Assembly (NCBI GenBank): GCA_035268685.1
Contig: DATFKK010000111.1
Location: forward strand, 31,228-95,227
Source: Candidatus Krumholzibacteriia bacterium
Lineage (GTDB): Bacteria > Krumholzibacteriota > Krumholzibacteriia > JAJRXK01
Direction: 5' to 3'
DNA length: 64,000 bases
The notes under the pieces are model-generated. The model was not told the origin of the DNA. It worked only from the letters and a program-made list of their open reading frames with translations, and did no database searches. Each line of letters begins with the position of its first letter. The stretch's first letter is position 1. Below, piece after piece: positions 54,956-63,909 of this stretch. A program made the translations under genes and the position numbers.

Positions 54956-56554
54956 ATGCCCCAGACCGAACCCCCGGCGCGCGAGCGCCGCACCGCCTTC
55001 ACGCGCTTCCTCGACATCGTCGAGTGGCTCGGCAACCTGTTGCCGCACCCGGTCACGCTCTTCGCGCTGTTCTGCCTGGCCGTGATCGGCGGCTCGGGCA
55101 TCGCCGCGGCGCTGGGGCTGCAGGTGGACGACCCGAGGCCCGAGGGCGCGGCCGGCCGCGCCGCCGACGGGATCATCGAGGTGATCAGCCTGACCAACGC
55201 CGAGGGCCTGCGGCGGATCCTCGAGAACCTGGTCGACAACTTCGTGAACTTCGTGCCGCTGGGAACGGTGCTGGTGGCCATGCTCGGGGTGGGGGTGGCC
55301 GAGCGCTCCGGTCTGTTGGGCGCGGCGATCCGGGCCCTGGTGCTGCGCGCGCCGCGGCGGCTGGTCACCTACTTCATCGTGCTGGCCGGCGTTCTGTCGA
55401 ACACGGCCTCGGAGATGGGCTACGTGGTGCTCGTGCCGCTGGCCGGCGTGATCTACCACTCGCTCGGTCGCCATCCGCTCGCGGGCATGGCCGCGGCCTT
55501 CGCCGGCGTCTCGGGCGGTTACAGCGCCAACCTGTTCATCGGCACGGTCGATCCGTTGCTCGCCGGGATCACCGAGGCCTCGGCGCAGTTGCTCGATCCC
55601 GACTACACCGTGAACCCGGCGGCCAACTGGTTCTTCATGGCCATCAGCACCTTCATGGTCACGCTCGTCGCCGGGTGGGTGAGTCTCTCGCTGGTCGAGC
55701 CCAAGCTCGGGCCCTACGACGCCTCGAAGGCCGCCGACGACGTCGGCGACGCCAAGGCCGCCGAGCCCCTCACGCGTATCGAGTGGAAGGGCCTGGCCTG
55801 GGCCGGGGCGACCCTGCTCGCGCTCAACCTGATCGTCGTCGCGCTGGCGGTTCCCGAGAACGCCCCGTTGCGCAATCCCGAGACGGGTCTTCTGGTCGGT
55901 CCGGGCGGATCGCCGCTGCTGTCGAGCGTGGTGGCCTTCATCTTCGTGTTCTTCATCGTGCCCGGTTTCGTCTACGGGCGCGTGACCGGCGTGATGAAGA
56001 ACGACCGTGACGTGATCGACGCCATGGCCGGAGCCATGAGCAGCATGGGTCTGTACATCGTGCTGGTGTTCTTCGCGGCACAATTCGTGGCCATGTTCGG
56101 GTGGACCCAGCTCGGCAGCATCACCGCGGTGTTGGGTGCGCAGTTCCTGCGCGACGTCGGCATGACCGGACCCGAGGTCTTCGTCTTCTTCATTCTGATC
56201 TGCGGCTTCGTCAATCTCATGCTGGGCAGCGCGAGCGCGCAGTGGGCGATCACCGCACCGATCTTCGTGCCCATGCTCATGCTGATCGGTTTCAGTCCCG
56301 AGGTGATCCAGGCGGCGTATCGGATCGGCGACTCTTCGACGAACATCATCACGCCCATGATGAGTTACTTCGGGTTGATCCTGGCGTCGGCCGCGCGCTA
56401 CGAGAAGGACCTCGGGATCGGCACCATGATCGCCATGATGCTGCCCTACTCGATGTTCTTCCTCGTGGCGTGGACGATCCTCTTCTACGTGTGGACCTTC
56501 CTGCTCGGGATGCCGGTCGGGCCTGGGTCGCCGCATCACTACCCGGCGGGATGA
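54956..56554 (+). CDS. AbgT-family transporter (p-aminobenzoyl-glutamate type)
   Basis: 532 residues. About eleven membrane helices with family hallmarks: WLGNLLPHPVTLFALFCLAVI at the start, LVDNFVNFVPLGTVLVAMLGVGVAERSGLLG, GVSGGYSANLFIGTVDPLLAGITE, LMLGSASAQWAITAPIFVPMLMLIG, and RIGDSSTNIITPMMSYFGLIL. AbgT proteins import p-aminobenzoyl-glutamate or export sulfonamides by Na+/H+-coupled elevator transport. Length matches (about 510). Whether this copy imports a dipeptide-like folate fragment or exports drugs cannot be told. No abgAB hydrolase genes are next to it. Confidence 0.95.
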   Translation: MPQTEPPARERRTAFTRFLDIVEWLGNLLPHPVTLFALFCLAVIGGSGIAAALGLQVDDPRPEGAAGRAADGIIEVISLTNAEGLRRILENLVDNFVNFVPLGTVLVAMLGVGVAERSGLLGAAIRALVLRAPRRLVTYFIVLAGVLSNTASEMGYVVLVPLAGVIYHSLGRHPLAGMAAAFAGVSGGYSANLFIGTVDPLLAGITEASAQLLDPDYTVNPAANWFFMAISTFMVTLVAGWVSLSLVEPKLGPYDASKAADDVGDAKAAEPLTRIEWKGLAWAGATLLALNLIVVALAVPENAPLRNPETGLLVGPGGSPLLSSVVAFIFVFFIVPGFVYGRVTGVMKNDRDVIDAMAGAMSSMGLYIVLVFFAAQFVAMFGWTQLGSITAVLGAQFLRDVGMTGPEVFVFFILICGFVNLMLGSASAQWAITAPIFVPMLMLIGFSPEVIQAAYRIGDSSTNIITPMMSYFGLILASAARYEKDLGIGTMIAMMLPYSMFFLVAWTILFYVWTFLLGMPVGPGSPHHYPAG

Positions 56555-56555
56555 T

Positions 56556-57326
56556 CTACTGCTCGTCGTCTCTCTCGGTCGGGCTCTCGCCGGGCGGCCG
56601 GTCGGGCTCGGTCCGATGGCTCGGTTCGACGCTCGGGTGCGGACTCCCGGCGGCTTCGGCCTGGACGTGGAGCACCGCCTGCTGCACGAGTTCGTTCGCC
56701 GAACCGATCCCCAGCTTCGTCTTGATCCGTTCCCTATAGGTCTGAACGGTCTTGAAGCCGACGTGCAGACACTCGGAGATCTCCCGTGAGGTCCGTCCCT
56801 CGCCGAGCATGCGGAACACCGAGAGCTCGCGGTCGGTCAGTTGTTCCACGGGAGATCCGGAACCGGTCGGATCGTGGTGGAAGAAGCGACTGGCGATCTC
56901 GGACTGGAGCCGGTCGCTGAGGTACACGCCACCGGCCTCGATGCGGCGGATGGCTTCGACCAGCACCTCCGGGGGCTCGCTCTTCATCACGTATCCCCGC
57001 GCTCCGGCCCGGAGTGCACGCTCGGCGTAGTTCCGCTCGCCGTGCATCGAGAGCATGATCACGCGCACGCGTGGCCAGCGGGGAACGATCTGTTTGACCA
57101 GTTCCAGGCCATCGGCTCGGCCGAGCGAGATGTCGACGAGTGCGAAGTCCACGGGCTCGCGCTCGAGCACGTCGAAGGCTTCGCGCGGAGACCGCGCGGA
57201 GCCGACCACGGCGAGGCCGTCGACCTGCTCGAGGAAGGCGGAGACGCCGACGTGGAAGAAGGCGTGGTCATCGATGAGCAGTATGTGTAGCTTGCCCGAT
57301 CCTTGCTTTCGTTCGTTCTCCTTCAC
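56556..57326 (-). CDS. NarL/FixJ-type response regulator
   Basis: 256 residues from a GTG at 57326 that has a strong gaggtgg ribosome site; the longer frame upstream lies in a promoter region. Receiver: LLIDDHAFFHVG (D19-D20), phospho-acceptor ALVDISL (D65), MLSMHG and MKSEPPE (Lys). LuxR-type helix-turn-helix: QLTDRELSVFRMLGEGRTSREISECLHVGFKTVQTYRERIKTKLG. The 25-residue N-tail and an acidic C-tail of about 30 residues are extra. It is a close paralogue of the regulator at 58445. Likely kinase partners are the NarX-type kinase at 61349 or a distant kinase. Confidence 0.93.
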   Translation of the reverse strand: MKENERKQGSGKLHILLIDDHAFFHVGVSAFLEQVDGLAVVGSARSPREAFDVLEREPVDFALVDISLGRADGLELVKQIVPRWPRVRVIMLSMHGERNYAERALRAGARGYVMKSEPPEVLVEAIRRIEAGGVYLSDRLQSEIASRFFHHDPTGSGSPVEQLTDRELSVFRMLGEGRTSREISECLHVGFKTVQTYRERIKTKLGIGSANELVQQAVLHVQAEAAGSPHPSVEPSHRTEPDRPPGESPTERDDEQ

Positions 57327-57690
57327 GGTCCACCTCACTCCTCTCGGTGGCTCGTGCGCCCGCTCGGGGCAGCGCGTGACGATCGTGGCCGGCGATGATA
57401 GCAGAACGGCGGCATGGACATCCAATCGATGCCCACCGTCCAACCGATCACGTTCCCGCAACGCGGGGCGATTTTCGGGTCAAGGCCCGCACGACGCGAC
57501 GAGCGGGTGCCTGACGGGCTCCTAGGAATCCTTCGGACAGACATCTCGCTCCGGCCGACGTAGCGTCTGGTTCGTTCGAATGGTCTCCAGCCGTCTGCCC
57601 CACGCAGAAGCCGGAGGCTCGCGGGCCGTGTCCGAGACCGACCGGACATCGACTCCGCCCAGACCCCGCGCATTCGATGGAGCACGAGCC
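57327..57690. other. 364-base divergent gap
   Basis: Region between the minus-strand regulator gene and the plus-strand HD-GYP gene. It holds the extended -10 element for the regulator. On the plus strand an in-frame extension of the HD-GYP gene from 57580 exists but has no ribosome site. A clear plus-strand promoter was not found. Confidence 0.5.
57395..57403 (-). promoter_or_regulatory. Extended -10 promoter of the response regulator gene
   Basis: On the minus strand TGCTATCAT (57403 to 57395) is an extended -10 (five of six to TATAAT). It would start transcription near 57389 with a leader of about 60 bases before the GTG at 57326. The shape equals that of the element upstream of the OB-fold gene at 3897. 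Confidence 0.45.
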
Positions 57691-58314
57691 ATGAAGGGTG
57701 CATTCCCCTGCACAGAGCTCCCCCGGGCACTCCTGTGCTCGATGGAGGGTCTGGCCACCGCCATGGCGGTGCACGACTCCCACACCTTCGCCCACCAGGA
57801 AAGGGTTTCCCGACTGGTTCGCGAACTCGGACGAAGCCTGGAGCTGAGCGCCGAGAGTATTGCGATGCTCGGCTGGGCCGGCTACCTGCACGACGTCGGG
57901 AAGCTCGGTGTACCGAGCGCGCTGCTGCAGCGTCCGGACGAACTCGGACCCGGCGAGACCCTGCACGTGCGGTCGCACGCGGTGCTCGGAACTCAGATGC
58001 TGCGCCACATCGGCTTTCCCGATCGGATGTGTGACATCGTCAAGCAACATCACGAGCGACTGGACGGGAGTGGATATCCCGAGGGCCTGATCGCTCCGCA
58101 GTTGTCGATCGAGGCGCGTGTGCTCGCCGTGGCCGACGTCGCGGACGCCATGCTGTCCCGCCGTCCCTACCGGCCGGCGCGTGAATTGCACCAGGTCTTC
58201 GACGCATTGGCTCTCGGTTCCGGGCGACTCTACGATGCCGTGGTGGTGGACGCCGCTTTCGAGGTCCTCGACGCGCGTGTCGAAGAGGCGCTGGAGTCGA
58301 CCCCGGTCGCCTGA
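57691..58314 (+). CDS. HD-GYP domain phosphodiesterase
   Basis: 207 residues from the ATG at 57691, eight bases after ggag; an ATG at 57580 would add 37 residues without a ribosome site. The HD-GYP signature is complete: LHDVGKLGVP (H67-D68, K71), HVRSHAVLGTQML (H92/H96-type), and KQHHERLDGSGYPEGL (H120-H121-E122, G128-Y-P). The family degrades cyclic di-GMP to GMP, or cGAMP in some bacteria. No sensor or REC domain is attached, so it acts as a stand-alone cytosolic domain or through a partner. It sits between two paralogous regulators. Confidence 0.94.
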   Translation: MKGAFPCTELPRALLCSMEGLATAMAVHDSHTFAHQERVSRLVRELGRSLELSAESIAMLGWAGYLHDVGKLGVPSALLQRPDELGPGETLHVRSHAVLGTQMLRHIGFPDRMCDIVKQHHERLDGSGYPEGLIAPQLSIEARVLAVADVADAMLSRRPYRPARELHQVFDALALGSGRLYDAVVVDAAFEVLDARVEEALESTPVA

Positions 58315-58444
58315 AGGTGAGGGTCGATCTTCCGTCCGTCTCGCCCTATTCTGCCCCTCCCGGCCGCCGGACCGCCTGTGGTCCAGCCTTGGACGCGCGG
58401 TGGTCGTCCGGGCGCCGGGTCCTGCATCTCGACGGAGTCACGGC

Positions 58445-59107
58445 ATGGGAGAGGAAGCGAAGAAGATCGTCCTGGTCGACGACCACGCGGTGGTGCGCAG
58501 TGGCGTGGCGGCGATGCTGGCGCGAGTTCCCGGGATGGAGGTGGTCGAACAGGCCGGTGATGGCGCTGCCTTCTTCCGCGCGCTCGCGGAACACGAGCCC
58601 GACCTCGCGGTGGTCGATCTCTCCCTTCCCGATGCCGACGGGCTCGAGTTGATCAAGGACGCGGCTGCGCGGTATCCGGATCTGAAGATCCTGGTCCTGT
58701 CCATGCACGCCGAACGGACCTACGCCGAGCGCGCGATCCGGGCCGGCGCGCGCGGATACGTGATGAAGTCGGAGGAGCCGGCCGCACTGGTCGAGGCCGT
58801 GCGGCGGGTACTCGACGGCGGAATCCATCTGAGCGAGTCGATGCAGCAGGTCTTCGTGATGCGAGTGGCCTCGGGACACGACGTCACCGATCCCGGCTTG
58901 CTGAGCCGCCTCACCGATCGCGAACTCACGGTCTTCCGCATGCTCGGAGAGGGATTCGGGACCAACGAGATCGCCGAGCGATTGAACATCAGTGCCAAGA
59001 CGGTGCAGACCTACCGGGAGCGACTGAAGCAGAAACTCTCGCTGAAGTCGGGCCGTGAACTGGTGCGGCAGGCGACGCTCTTCGTCGAACGACCGGTCTC
59101 GGAGTGA
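58445..59107 (+). CDS. NarL/FixJ-type response regulator
   Basis: 220 residues from the ATG at 58445 (ggag upstream). Receiver: IVLVDDHAVVRSG (D12-D13), phospho-acceptor LAVVDLSLP (D58), VLSMHAERT, VMKSEEPAA. HTH: RLTDRELTVFRMLGEGFGTNEIAERLNISAKTVQTYRERLKQKLSL. It is clearly paralogous to the regulator at 56556 through both domains, including identical stretches FRMLGEG and KTVQTYRER. It follows the HD-GYP gene and precedes the PAS kinase, so the four genes likely share one signalling pathway. Confidence 0.95.
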   Translation: MGEEAKKIVLVDDHAVVRSGVAAMLARVPGMEVVEQAGDGAAFFRALAEHEPDLAVVDLSLPDADGLELIKDAAARYPDLKILVLSMHAERTYAERAIRAGARGYVMKSEEPAALVEAVRRVLDGGIHLSESMQQVFVMRVASGHDVTDPGLLSRLTDRELTVFRMLGEGFGTNEIAERLNISAKTVQTYRERLKQKLSLKSGRELVRQATLFVERPVSE

Positions 59108-59300
59108 GTAGATCCGTCCCGCAGGACGCGGTCTGTAGGATCTCGCACCACGAGCGATACGGCGCACACACCACTCCCGCCACGACCAACGAGCCGATCG
59201 TGCTCCCGTCGAGTTCGACGACACTGTAACGGACGGGAAGAACCGTGGCGATCCACGCCCCACGGACCCCACAGGCTTCCCGGACGACAGAGGACCCACG

Positions 59301-61298
59301 ATGATCGATCGGCCGACGAGCCCGCCGACGCGGGACGAATACGTGCACATGGTGAACCTCGGTCTCGACACCGTCGGCCGTGGGGTCCTGTTGATCGACG
59401 CGACGGGTCGCATCCTGGCCCTCAACGCATACGCCGCCCGCACCCTCGGGATCGAACGCCCGCTGCGTGCTTCGGACGACCTCCGTCTGGAGGACGGCTT
59501 CCCCGTCCTCGTCGACCTCTCCGGGCGTGAACTGGCGCCGTCCGAACGGCCCGCGCTCGGGGTGCTCGACGACGGCTCGGTCCACGAGCCCACCGTTCTG
59601 GGCTTGCTTCGTGATGACTCCGACCAGCCGTTGTGGCTGGAGGTCTCGGCCAGCCCCTTGCTCGACGCCGAGGGGCAGCTCTGGGGGGTGCTCGAGACCT
59701 TCGTCGATGCCGACCGCCGGATCGAGACCCACGGGCGGCTGCACGAGCTGTCGTCGATCGCCGAGGCGACCGACAACGGCGTGGTCGTCACCGATCTCGA
59801 TCGCAAGGTGCTTTGGAGCAACCCCGCGTTCACGCGCATGACCGGATACACGGCCGAGGAAGCCAAGGGCCGCAAGCCCGGGGACCTGCTCCAGTGCGAG
59901 GAGACCGACGCCGAGACCATCGAGCGCATGCGCCGCAGCCTGGATGCCGGCGAGGGTTTCCACGAAGAGCTGCTGAACGTCATGAAGGACGGGCGCAAGC
60001 GCTGGATCGATCTCGAGGTCCAGCCGCTGTACGACGCTCTGGGCCATCACACCCGGTGGATGGGAGTGAAGCGCGACATCACCGAGCGCGTCGACATCGA
60101 TGCCCGGATGCGCGCGATGACGCACCGTGCCCGAGCCGATGCGGAGGCCCTGCAGTTGGCCCTGGAGCGGGCCGAGCGTCTCACCCACCAGGCGCAGGCC
60201 GCCACCCGTGCCAAGGACGAGTTCCTGCGGAACACGGGGCACGAGATCCGGACACCGCTCAACGGTGTGCTGACGGCAGCGTCGGCCCTTCGCGAGAGTC
60301 TCCGGGACCGCGAGCAGATCGAGCTCCTGCAGATCGTGCAGGACTCCGGCGAGCGGCTCCTGCGACTGCTCGACAACGTCCTGCAGTACGCGAACATCGC
60401 AGCCGGCGATCTGACCGTTCGTCCGAGGCCCTTCGCCCTCGACGGGCTGGTACGAGGAATGGAGTCACTGTATCGCCCGCTGGCCGCGTCGCGAGGCGTC
60501 GAGCTCCAGGTCGAGGTTTCTCCGCCGGACCTCCCGATGGTCGAGGGCGACACGGGCCTCCTGCAGCGCCTGCTCAGCCTCCTGCTCGACAACGCCGTGG
60601 ACGCGGCGAGAGCGCACATGACCCTGAGGGCCGTCGCCCGGCGTCGGGGTCGGTCCTGGAACGTACGCTTCGAGGTCTGCGACGACGGGTCCGGCGTCGC
60701 GCCCGAGGACGTAGAGAGGATCTTCGAGCCCTTCCGGCAACGTGACGGCTCCGCCAGTCGAGACCGGCAGGGGCTGGGGCTGGGTCTGGCCATCGTCCGT
60801 GGACTGGTCGAGCGGATGGGCGGGCGTCTCACGCTGGACTCGGGTCCCGACCAGCACACGTGTTTCGCCGTCGAGTTCTGCCTAACGGCTTCGGCCGCGG
60901 CCCCACCGTTCGATGGATCTGCGGACGACGAACTCGACGACGCGTTGGCCTGTGTGCGCGAGGCACGCCCCCGCGTCTTGCTGGTGGAGGACCCGGACCA
61001 CCCGCTCACGGTGTTGTTCCGAACGCTCACCCTGCTGGGAGCGCGGGTCGAGATCGTGGCCGGCGGATCATTTCATCCGCATCGGATCGAAGGTCGTCGT
61101 GTCGACGTGGTGATCGTCGACGAGTCCGTCGCGTCGAGTCCTGAATTCGCTTCCAGTGCCTTGGGCGTTGCCGACGACGTCGATCTGGTCCTGCGCTCTT
61201 CGAACGGGACCGCGGGATCTCCGCCCGCTGGATTCCGCGCGGTCCTGCGCGAGCCGGTCGATCTCGAGTCGCTCGCGGGAGTCCTCACCGCAGTGTGA
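59301..61298 (+). CDS. PAS-PAS histidine kinase with degenerate receiver
   Basis: 665 residues, no membrane segment or signal, hence cytosolic. Two PAS domains: YVHMVNLGLDTVGRGVLLIDATGR and SIAEATDNGVVVTDLDRKVLWSNPAFTRMTGYTAEEAKG with PAC-like IDLEVQPLYD. A coiled coil leads to the HisKA box NTGHEIRTPLNGVLTA (H near 315) and an ATPase with CDDGSGVAPEDVERIFEPF and GLGLGLAIVRG. The C-terminal about 115 residues resemble a receiver (RVLLVEDPDHPLTVLF, DVVIVDESV) but the usual KP lysine is replaced (LREPVD), so it may be a non-phosphorylated or altered output. Kinases of this class sense redox or small ligands. The regulator upstream at 58445 is a candidate partner. Confidence 0.9.
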   Translation: MIDRPTSPPTRDEYVHMVNLGLDTVGRGVLLIDATGRILALNAYAARTLGIERPLRASDDLRLEDGFPVLVDLSGRELAPSERPALGVLDDGSVHEPTVLGLLRDDSDQPLWLEVSASPLLDAEGQLWGVLETFVDADRRIETHGRLHELSSIAEATDNGVVVTDLDRKVLWSNPAFTRMTGYTAEEAKGRKPGDLLQCEETDAETIERMRRSLDAGEGFHEELLNVMKDGRKRWIDLEVQPLYDALGHHTRWMGVKRDITERVDIDARMRAMTHRARADAEALQLALERAERLTHQAQAATRAKDEFLRNTGHEIRTPLNGVLTAASALRESLRDREQIELLQIVQDSGERLLRLLDNVLQYANIAAGDLTVRPRPFALDGLVRGMESLYRPLAASRGVELQVEVSPPDLPMVEGDTGLLQRLLSLLLDNAVDAARAHMTLRAVARRRGRSWNVRFEVCDDGSGVAPEDVERIFEPFRQRDGSASRDRQGLGLGLAIVRGLVERMGGRLTLDSGPDQHTCFAVEFCLTASAAAPPFDGSADDELDDALACVREARPRVLLVEDPDHPLTVLFRTLTLLGARVEIVAGGSFHPHRIEGRRVDVVIVDESVASSPEFASSALGVADDVDLVLRSSNGTAGSPPAGFRAVLREPVDLESLAGVLTAV

Positions 61299-61348
61299 TC
61301 GCAATACCTCGGACTCCGACTCCGGCAGGCATGGCCGGGGCCGTGCGT

Positions 61349-62875
61349 TCAGGCGTCCTGGGGTATGACGGGTTCATCGCCCGAGGCCGAGGCTTTCCGG
61401 ATCGGCTGCCGCGGGCCGACGACGCGCAGGGTGGTTCCGCTCTCCGGATCGGACTCGATCTGCAGTTCTGCGCCGATGGCTCGGGCTCGTTCACGGATTC
61501 CGATCAGTCCCCAGTTCTCGTGTCTGGAACGAGCGGGCGAGGCGTCCGTGCCGAAGCCCCGGCCGTCATCGCTGACGACGAGCTCGTAGCGGTCGCCGCG
61601 GAGACGGAACGACGCACTGATGTTGTGCGCGCCGGAATGCTTTGCGGCATTCAGTGTGGCTTCCTGGGCGATCCGGTAGAGCTCGATCTCGATGTCCGGG
61701 TCGAGACGCCCGGCGTCACCCCGGAATTCCAGTGTCGCGTCGGTGATGCGTGCCGTCTGGTCGCCCAGGGACTCCAGGGCGGGACCGACGCCGAACTCGT
61801 GCAGCACCGCCGGGCGTAGGACCGACAGCATGGAACGGACCTTGTCGGTCATGTGCACCGACGTGCGAGCGAGTTGTGTCAGGATGGCGCGCTCGTTCTC
61901 CGACGCACTCGGGCCCATCTCCGCTCGCAGGGACTCCAGCAGGTATCGAAACGCGGTGATGTCCTGGCCGAGGTCGTCGTGGAGGTCACGCGCGATGCGT
62001 TGCCGTTCATGTTCGGCGCTCCGGCTGAGCCGCCTCGACAGAAGACGTACCTCTTCCACGAGGTCCAGCTGCTCCCGGAGGGCGTCGCGCAGATGGTCTT
62101 CGGTGTCCTCGAGACGGGTGGTCTTGGTCTGCAGGCTGTTGGCCATGCCGTCGATGGCGCGCCCGATCACCGAGATCTCGTCGACCCCTCGCAAGGCGAT
62201 GCGGGCTCGGAGATCTCCGCGACGCAGCCGCCGTAGTCGATCGACGACCAACCGCACGCGCGAGAGCAGCGCGTGGTTCAGCCATGCCCACAGCAGGCCG
62301 ATCGCGGCCACGTGGCCGGCGGCGCTGACGGCGAACTGGATCGCGGCCGTGCGGCGGACGGCCTCTCGGGTGCGGCTCGTGTCGAAGTCGAGCACCACGG
62401 CTGCGGTCCGCCGGGAGAAGAACGAGCCGTCGGGGTCGTGCATCCGCAGGGGGAGGGCCACGAGGAGTTCCGCGCGGGCACGGTCGCGAGCGTGTTGCGT
62501 CGTCAGGGTCTCCATTGCACGTCTGACGACCGGAACGAGGTCGCCGTCGAGGACGGAATCCAGAGGTGCGCCTTCCAGTGCGAGGTCGTCCGCGGTGAGC
62601 ACGACACCGTTCTGGTCGACGACCAGGGCGCGTTCCAGGTCGGGATCCGCGCGGCAGCTCACGAGATTCCGGCGCGCGCCGTCGATCGCACCACGACGGA
62701 TCGAGGACTCGATCGCCACCGTGGTCGGAGCGCCCATGGCGCGGCCCTTCTCGGCCATCTGGACTCCGACCCGCTCGTCCGCCGAATCCATGTGTAGCCA
62801 GGCCTGGATCCCCAGGACGGGAACCAGGAGCAGCAGGAGTGCTACGGGGATCGCGTGTCGAAAGCTGATGTTCAC
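61349..62875 (-). CDS. NarX/DegS-type sensor histidine kinase
   Basis: 508 residues. A single N-terminal membrane helix (AIPVALLLLLVPVLGIQAWL), a periplasmic region to about residue 175, a second helix (IQFAVSAAGHVAAIGLLWAWLN), then HAMP (RLRRLRRGDLRARIALRG). The HisKA_3 H-box is ERQRIARDLHDDLGQDI (H299), followed by an HATPase_c with YRIAQEATLNAAKHSGA, VSDDGRGF and GLIGIRERARAIGA. HisKA_3 kinases normally pair with NarL-type regulators, two of which lie nearby. Its gene start overlaps the stop of the lipoprotein gene by four bases, so the lipoprotein may bind the sensor region and modulate it. Confidence 0.94.
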   Translation of the reverse strand: MNISFRHAIPVALLLLLVPVLGIQAWLHMDSADERVGVQMAEKGRAMGAPTTVAIESSIRRGAIDGARRNLVSCRADPDLERALVVDQNGVVLTADDLALEGAPLDSVLDGDLVPVVRRAMETLTTQHARDRARAELLVALPLRMHDPDGSFFSRRTAAVVLDFDTSRTREAVRRTAAIQFAVSAAGHVAAIGLLWAWLNHALLSRVRLVVDRLRRLRRGDLRARIALRGVDEISVIGRAIDGMANSLQTKTTRLEDTEDHLRDALREQLDLVEEVRLLSRRLSRSAEHERQRIARDLHDDLGQDITAFRYLLESLRAEMGPSASENERAILTQLARTSVHMTDKVRSMLSVLRPAVLHEFGVGPALESLGDQTARITDATLEFRGDAGRLDPDIEIELYRIAQEATLNAAKHSGAHNISASFRLRGDRYELVVSDDGRGFGTDASPARSRHENWGLIGIRERARAIGAELQIESDPESGTTLRVVGPRQPIRKASASGDEPVIPQDA

Positions 62876-63828
62876 GGCGCGGGCCCGTCGAAGAAGCGGC
62901 CATCGGGCAGGCGCTGCAGATCGACATCACGGCGGACGATGCCCCAGCGCCGGAGTACCGTCTCACAGCGTTCCAGGATCTCGATCATGGATTCCGGTTG
63001 CTCCACCAGGAGCCGGCGGTTGTCCTCGGCGTCGAGGATCTCGACGTCGGCGAGCATCCGGCGGTATTCCGCTTCCGATATCGGCCCCCGTCGAGCCCCG
63101 AACTCCACGAGCCGCGCGGACCCGGCGCCGATCCGGTCGAGTGTTTCCGTCCAGCCGTCGATCAGGTGATCGAACACTCGGTCCTTCGTCTCGAGAACGC
63201 TCTTGCGTGTCAGGAGAACGTCGACGATCTCCCACGGAATCGCCGACGAGTCGAAGACGACGTGCAAACCGTTCAGCGTCATGGCGCGATGCGCGTAGGG
63301 CTGATGGGTGACGAGGGCATCGAGATCGTGCTCGTCGAAGGCATGTCGGTGGTCGGCGATGTCCACCGAGACCAACTCGACGTCCTCGACCTCGAGATCC
63401 GCATGGCGCAGCAGCCCATCGAGGACGTGCGCACTCGAAGGGTTCACCTCGAGCCCGATCCGTCCGCCCCGAAGGTCGGCCATGGTCGCGATCTCCGTTC
63501 TGGCCAGGACCAGGTCGGCACCGACCGAGTGGCTGATGGTGAAGACGATGTTCAGCTCGGGAATCGACTGCGCCAGATCCACCGCGAAGTCGGCGGTCAG
63601 ACAGGCCGCGTCGACGCCGCCGAGACGAAAGGCACTGGCGAGGTCAGCGGGATTCTCGAATTCGACGCAGTCGATCCGATCCTCGTCGAGGATGTCGATC
63701 TCGCCCGCCAGATGCACCGGTTCGGCACCCGGCCAGTCGAGCAGACCGAGTCGAAGGTCGGGCTCCTCCTGGTCGGTACACGCGGTCAGGAGGAGCAGCG
63801 ACGCGAGGAGGTGGAATCGACACGCCAT
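62872..63828 (-). CDS. NMT1/SsuA-like solute-binding lipoprotein
   Basis: 318 residues. Signal peptide with lipobox LLTAC (C17). The mature protein begins DLRLGLLDWPGAEPVHLAGE, then FENPADLASAFRLGGVDAACLTADFAV, ADLRGGRIGLEVNPSSAHVLDGLL, DALVTHQPYAH and NGLHVVFDSSAIPWEIVDVLLTR, the order of an NMT1/THI5/SsuA periplasmic ligand-binding protein. It is not next to permease or ATPase genes; it is coupled to a NarX-type kinase (ATGA overlap). It probably acts as an extracytoplasmic ligand sensor for that kinase rather than a transporter component. The ligand could be an aromatic, sulfonate or hydrophobic small molecule. Confidence 0.88.
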   Translation of the reverse strand: MACRFHLLASLLLLTACTDQEEPDLRLGLLDWPGAEPVHLAGEIDILDEDRIDCVEFENPADLASAFRLGGVDAACLTADFAVDLAQSIPELNIVFTISHSVGADLVLARTEIATMADLRGGRIGLEVNPSSAHVLDGLLRHADLEVEDVELVSVDIADHRHAFDEHDLDALVTHQPYAHRAMTLNGLHVVFDSSAIPWEIVDVLLTRKSVLETKDRVFDHLIDGWTETLDRIGAGSARLVEFGARRGPISEAEYRRMLADVEILDAEDNRRLLVEQPESMIEILERCETVLRRWGIVRRDVDLQRLPDGRFFDGPAP

Positions 63829-63909
63829 GATGGCAACGATTCAACCCGCCGTTTCGTCCAGACGTCTAGCCGAGGCGACCCTCGACCTCGGATGGGGACG
63901 TTCCCGATC

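Noticed and set aside
52567..55368. A 933-residue minus-strand open frame opposite the IPT protein
   Set aside because: Antisense of a repetitive gene produces apparent repeats; no signal peptide or known domain on this strand.
59208..59219. Short palindrome gtcgagttcgac upstream of the PAS kinase as an operator
   Set aside because: The arms are only five bases long and such GTCGA/TCGAC pairs are frequent by chance in this base composition.
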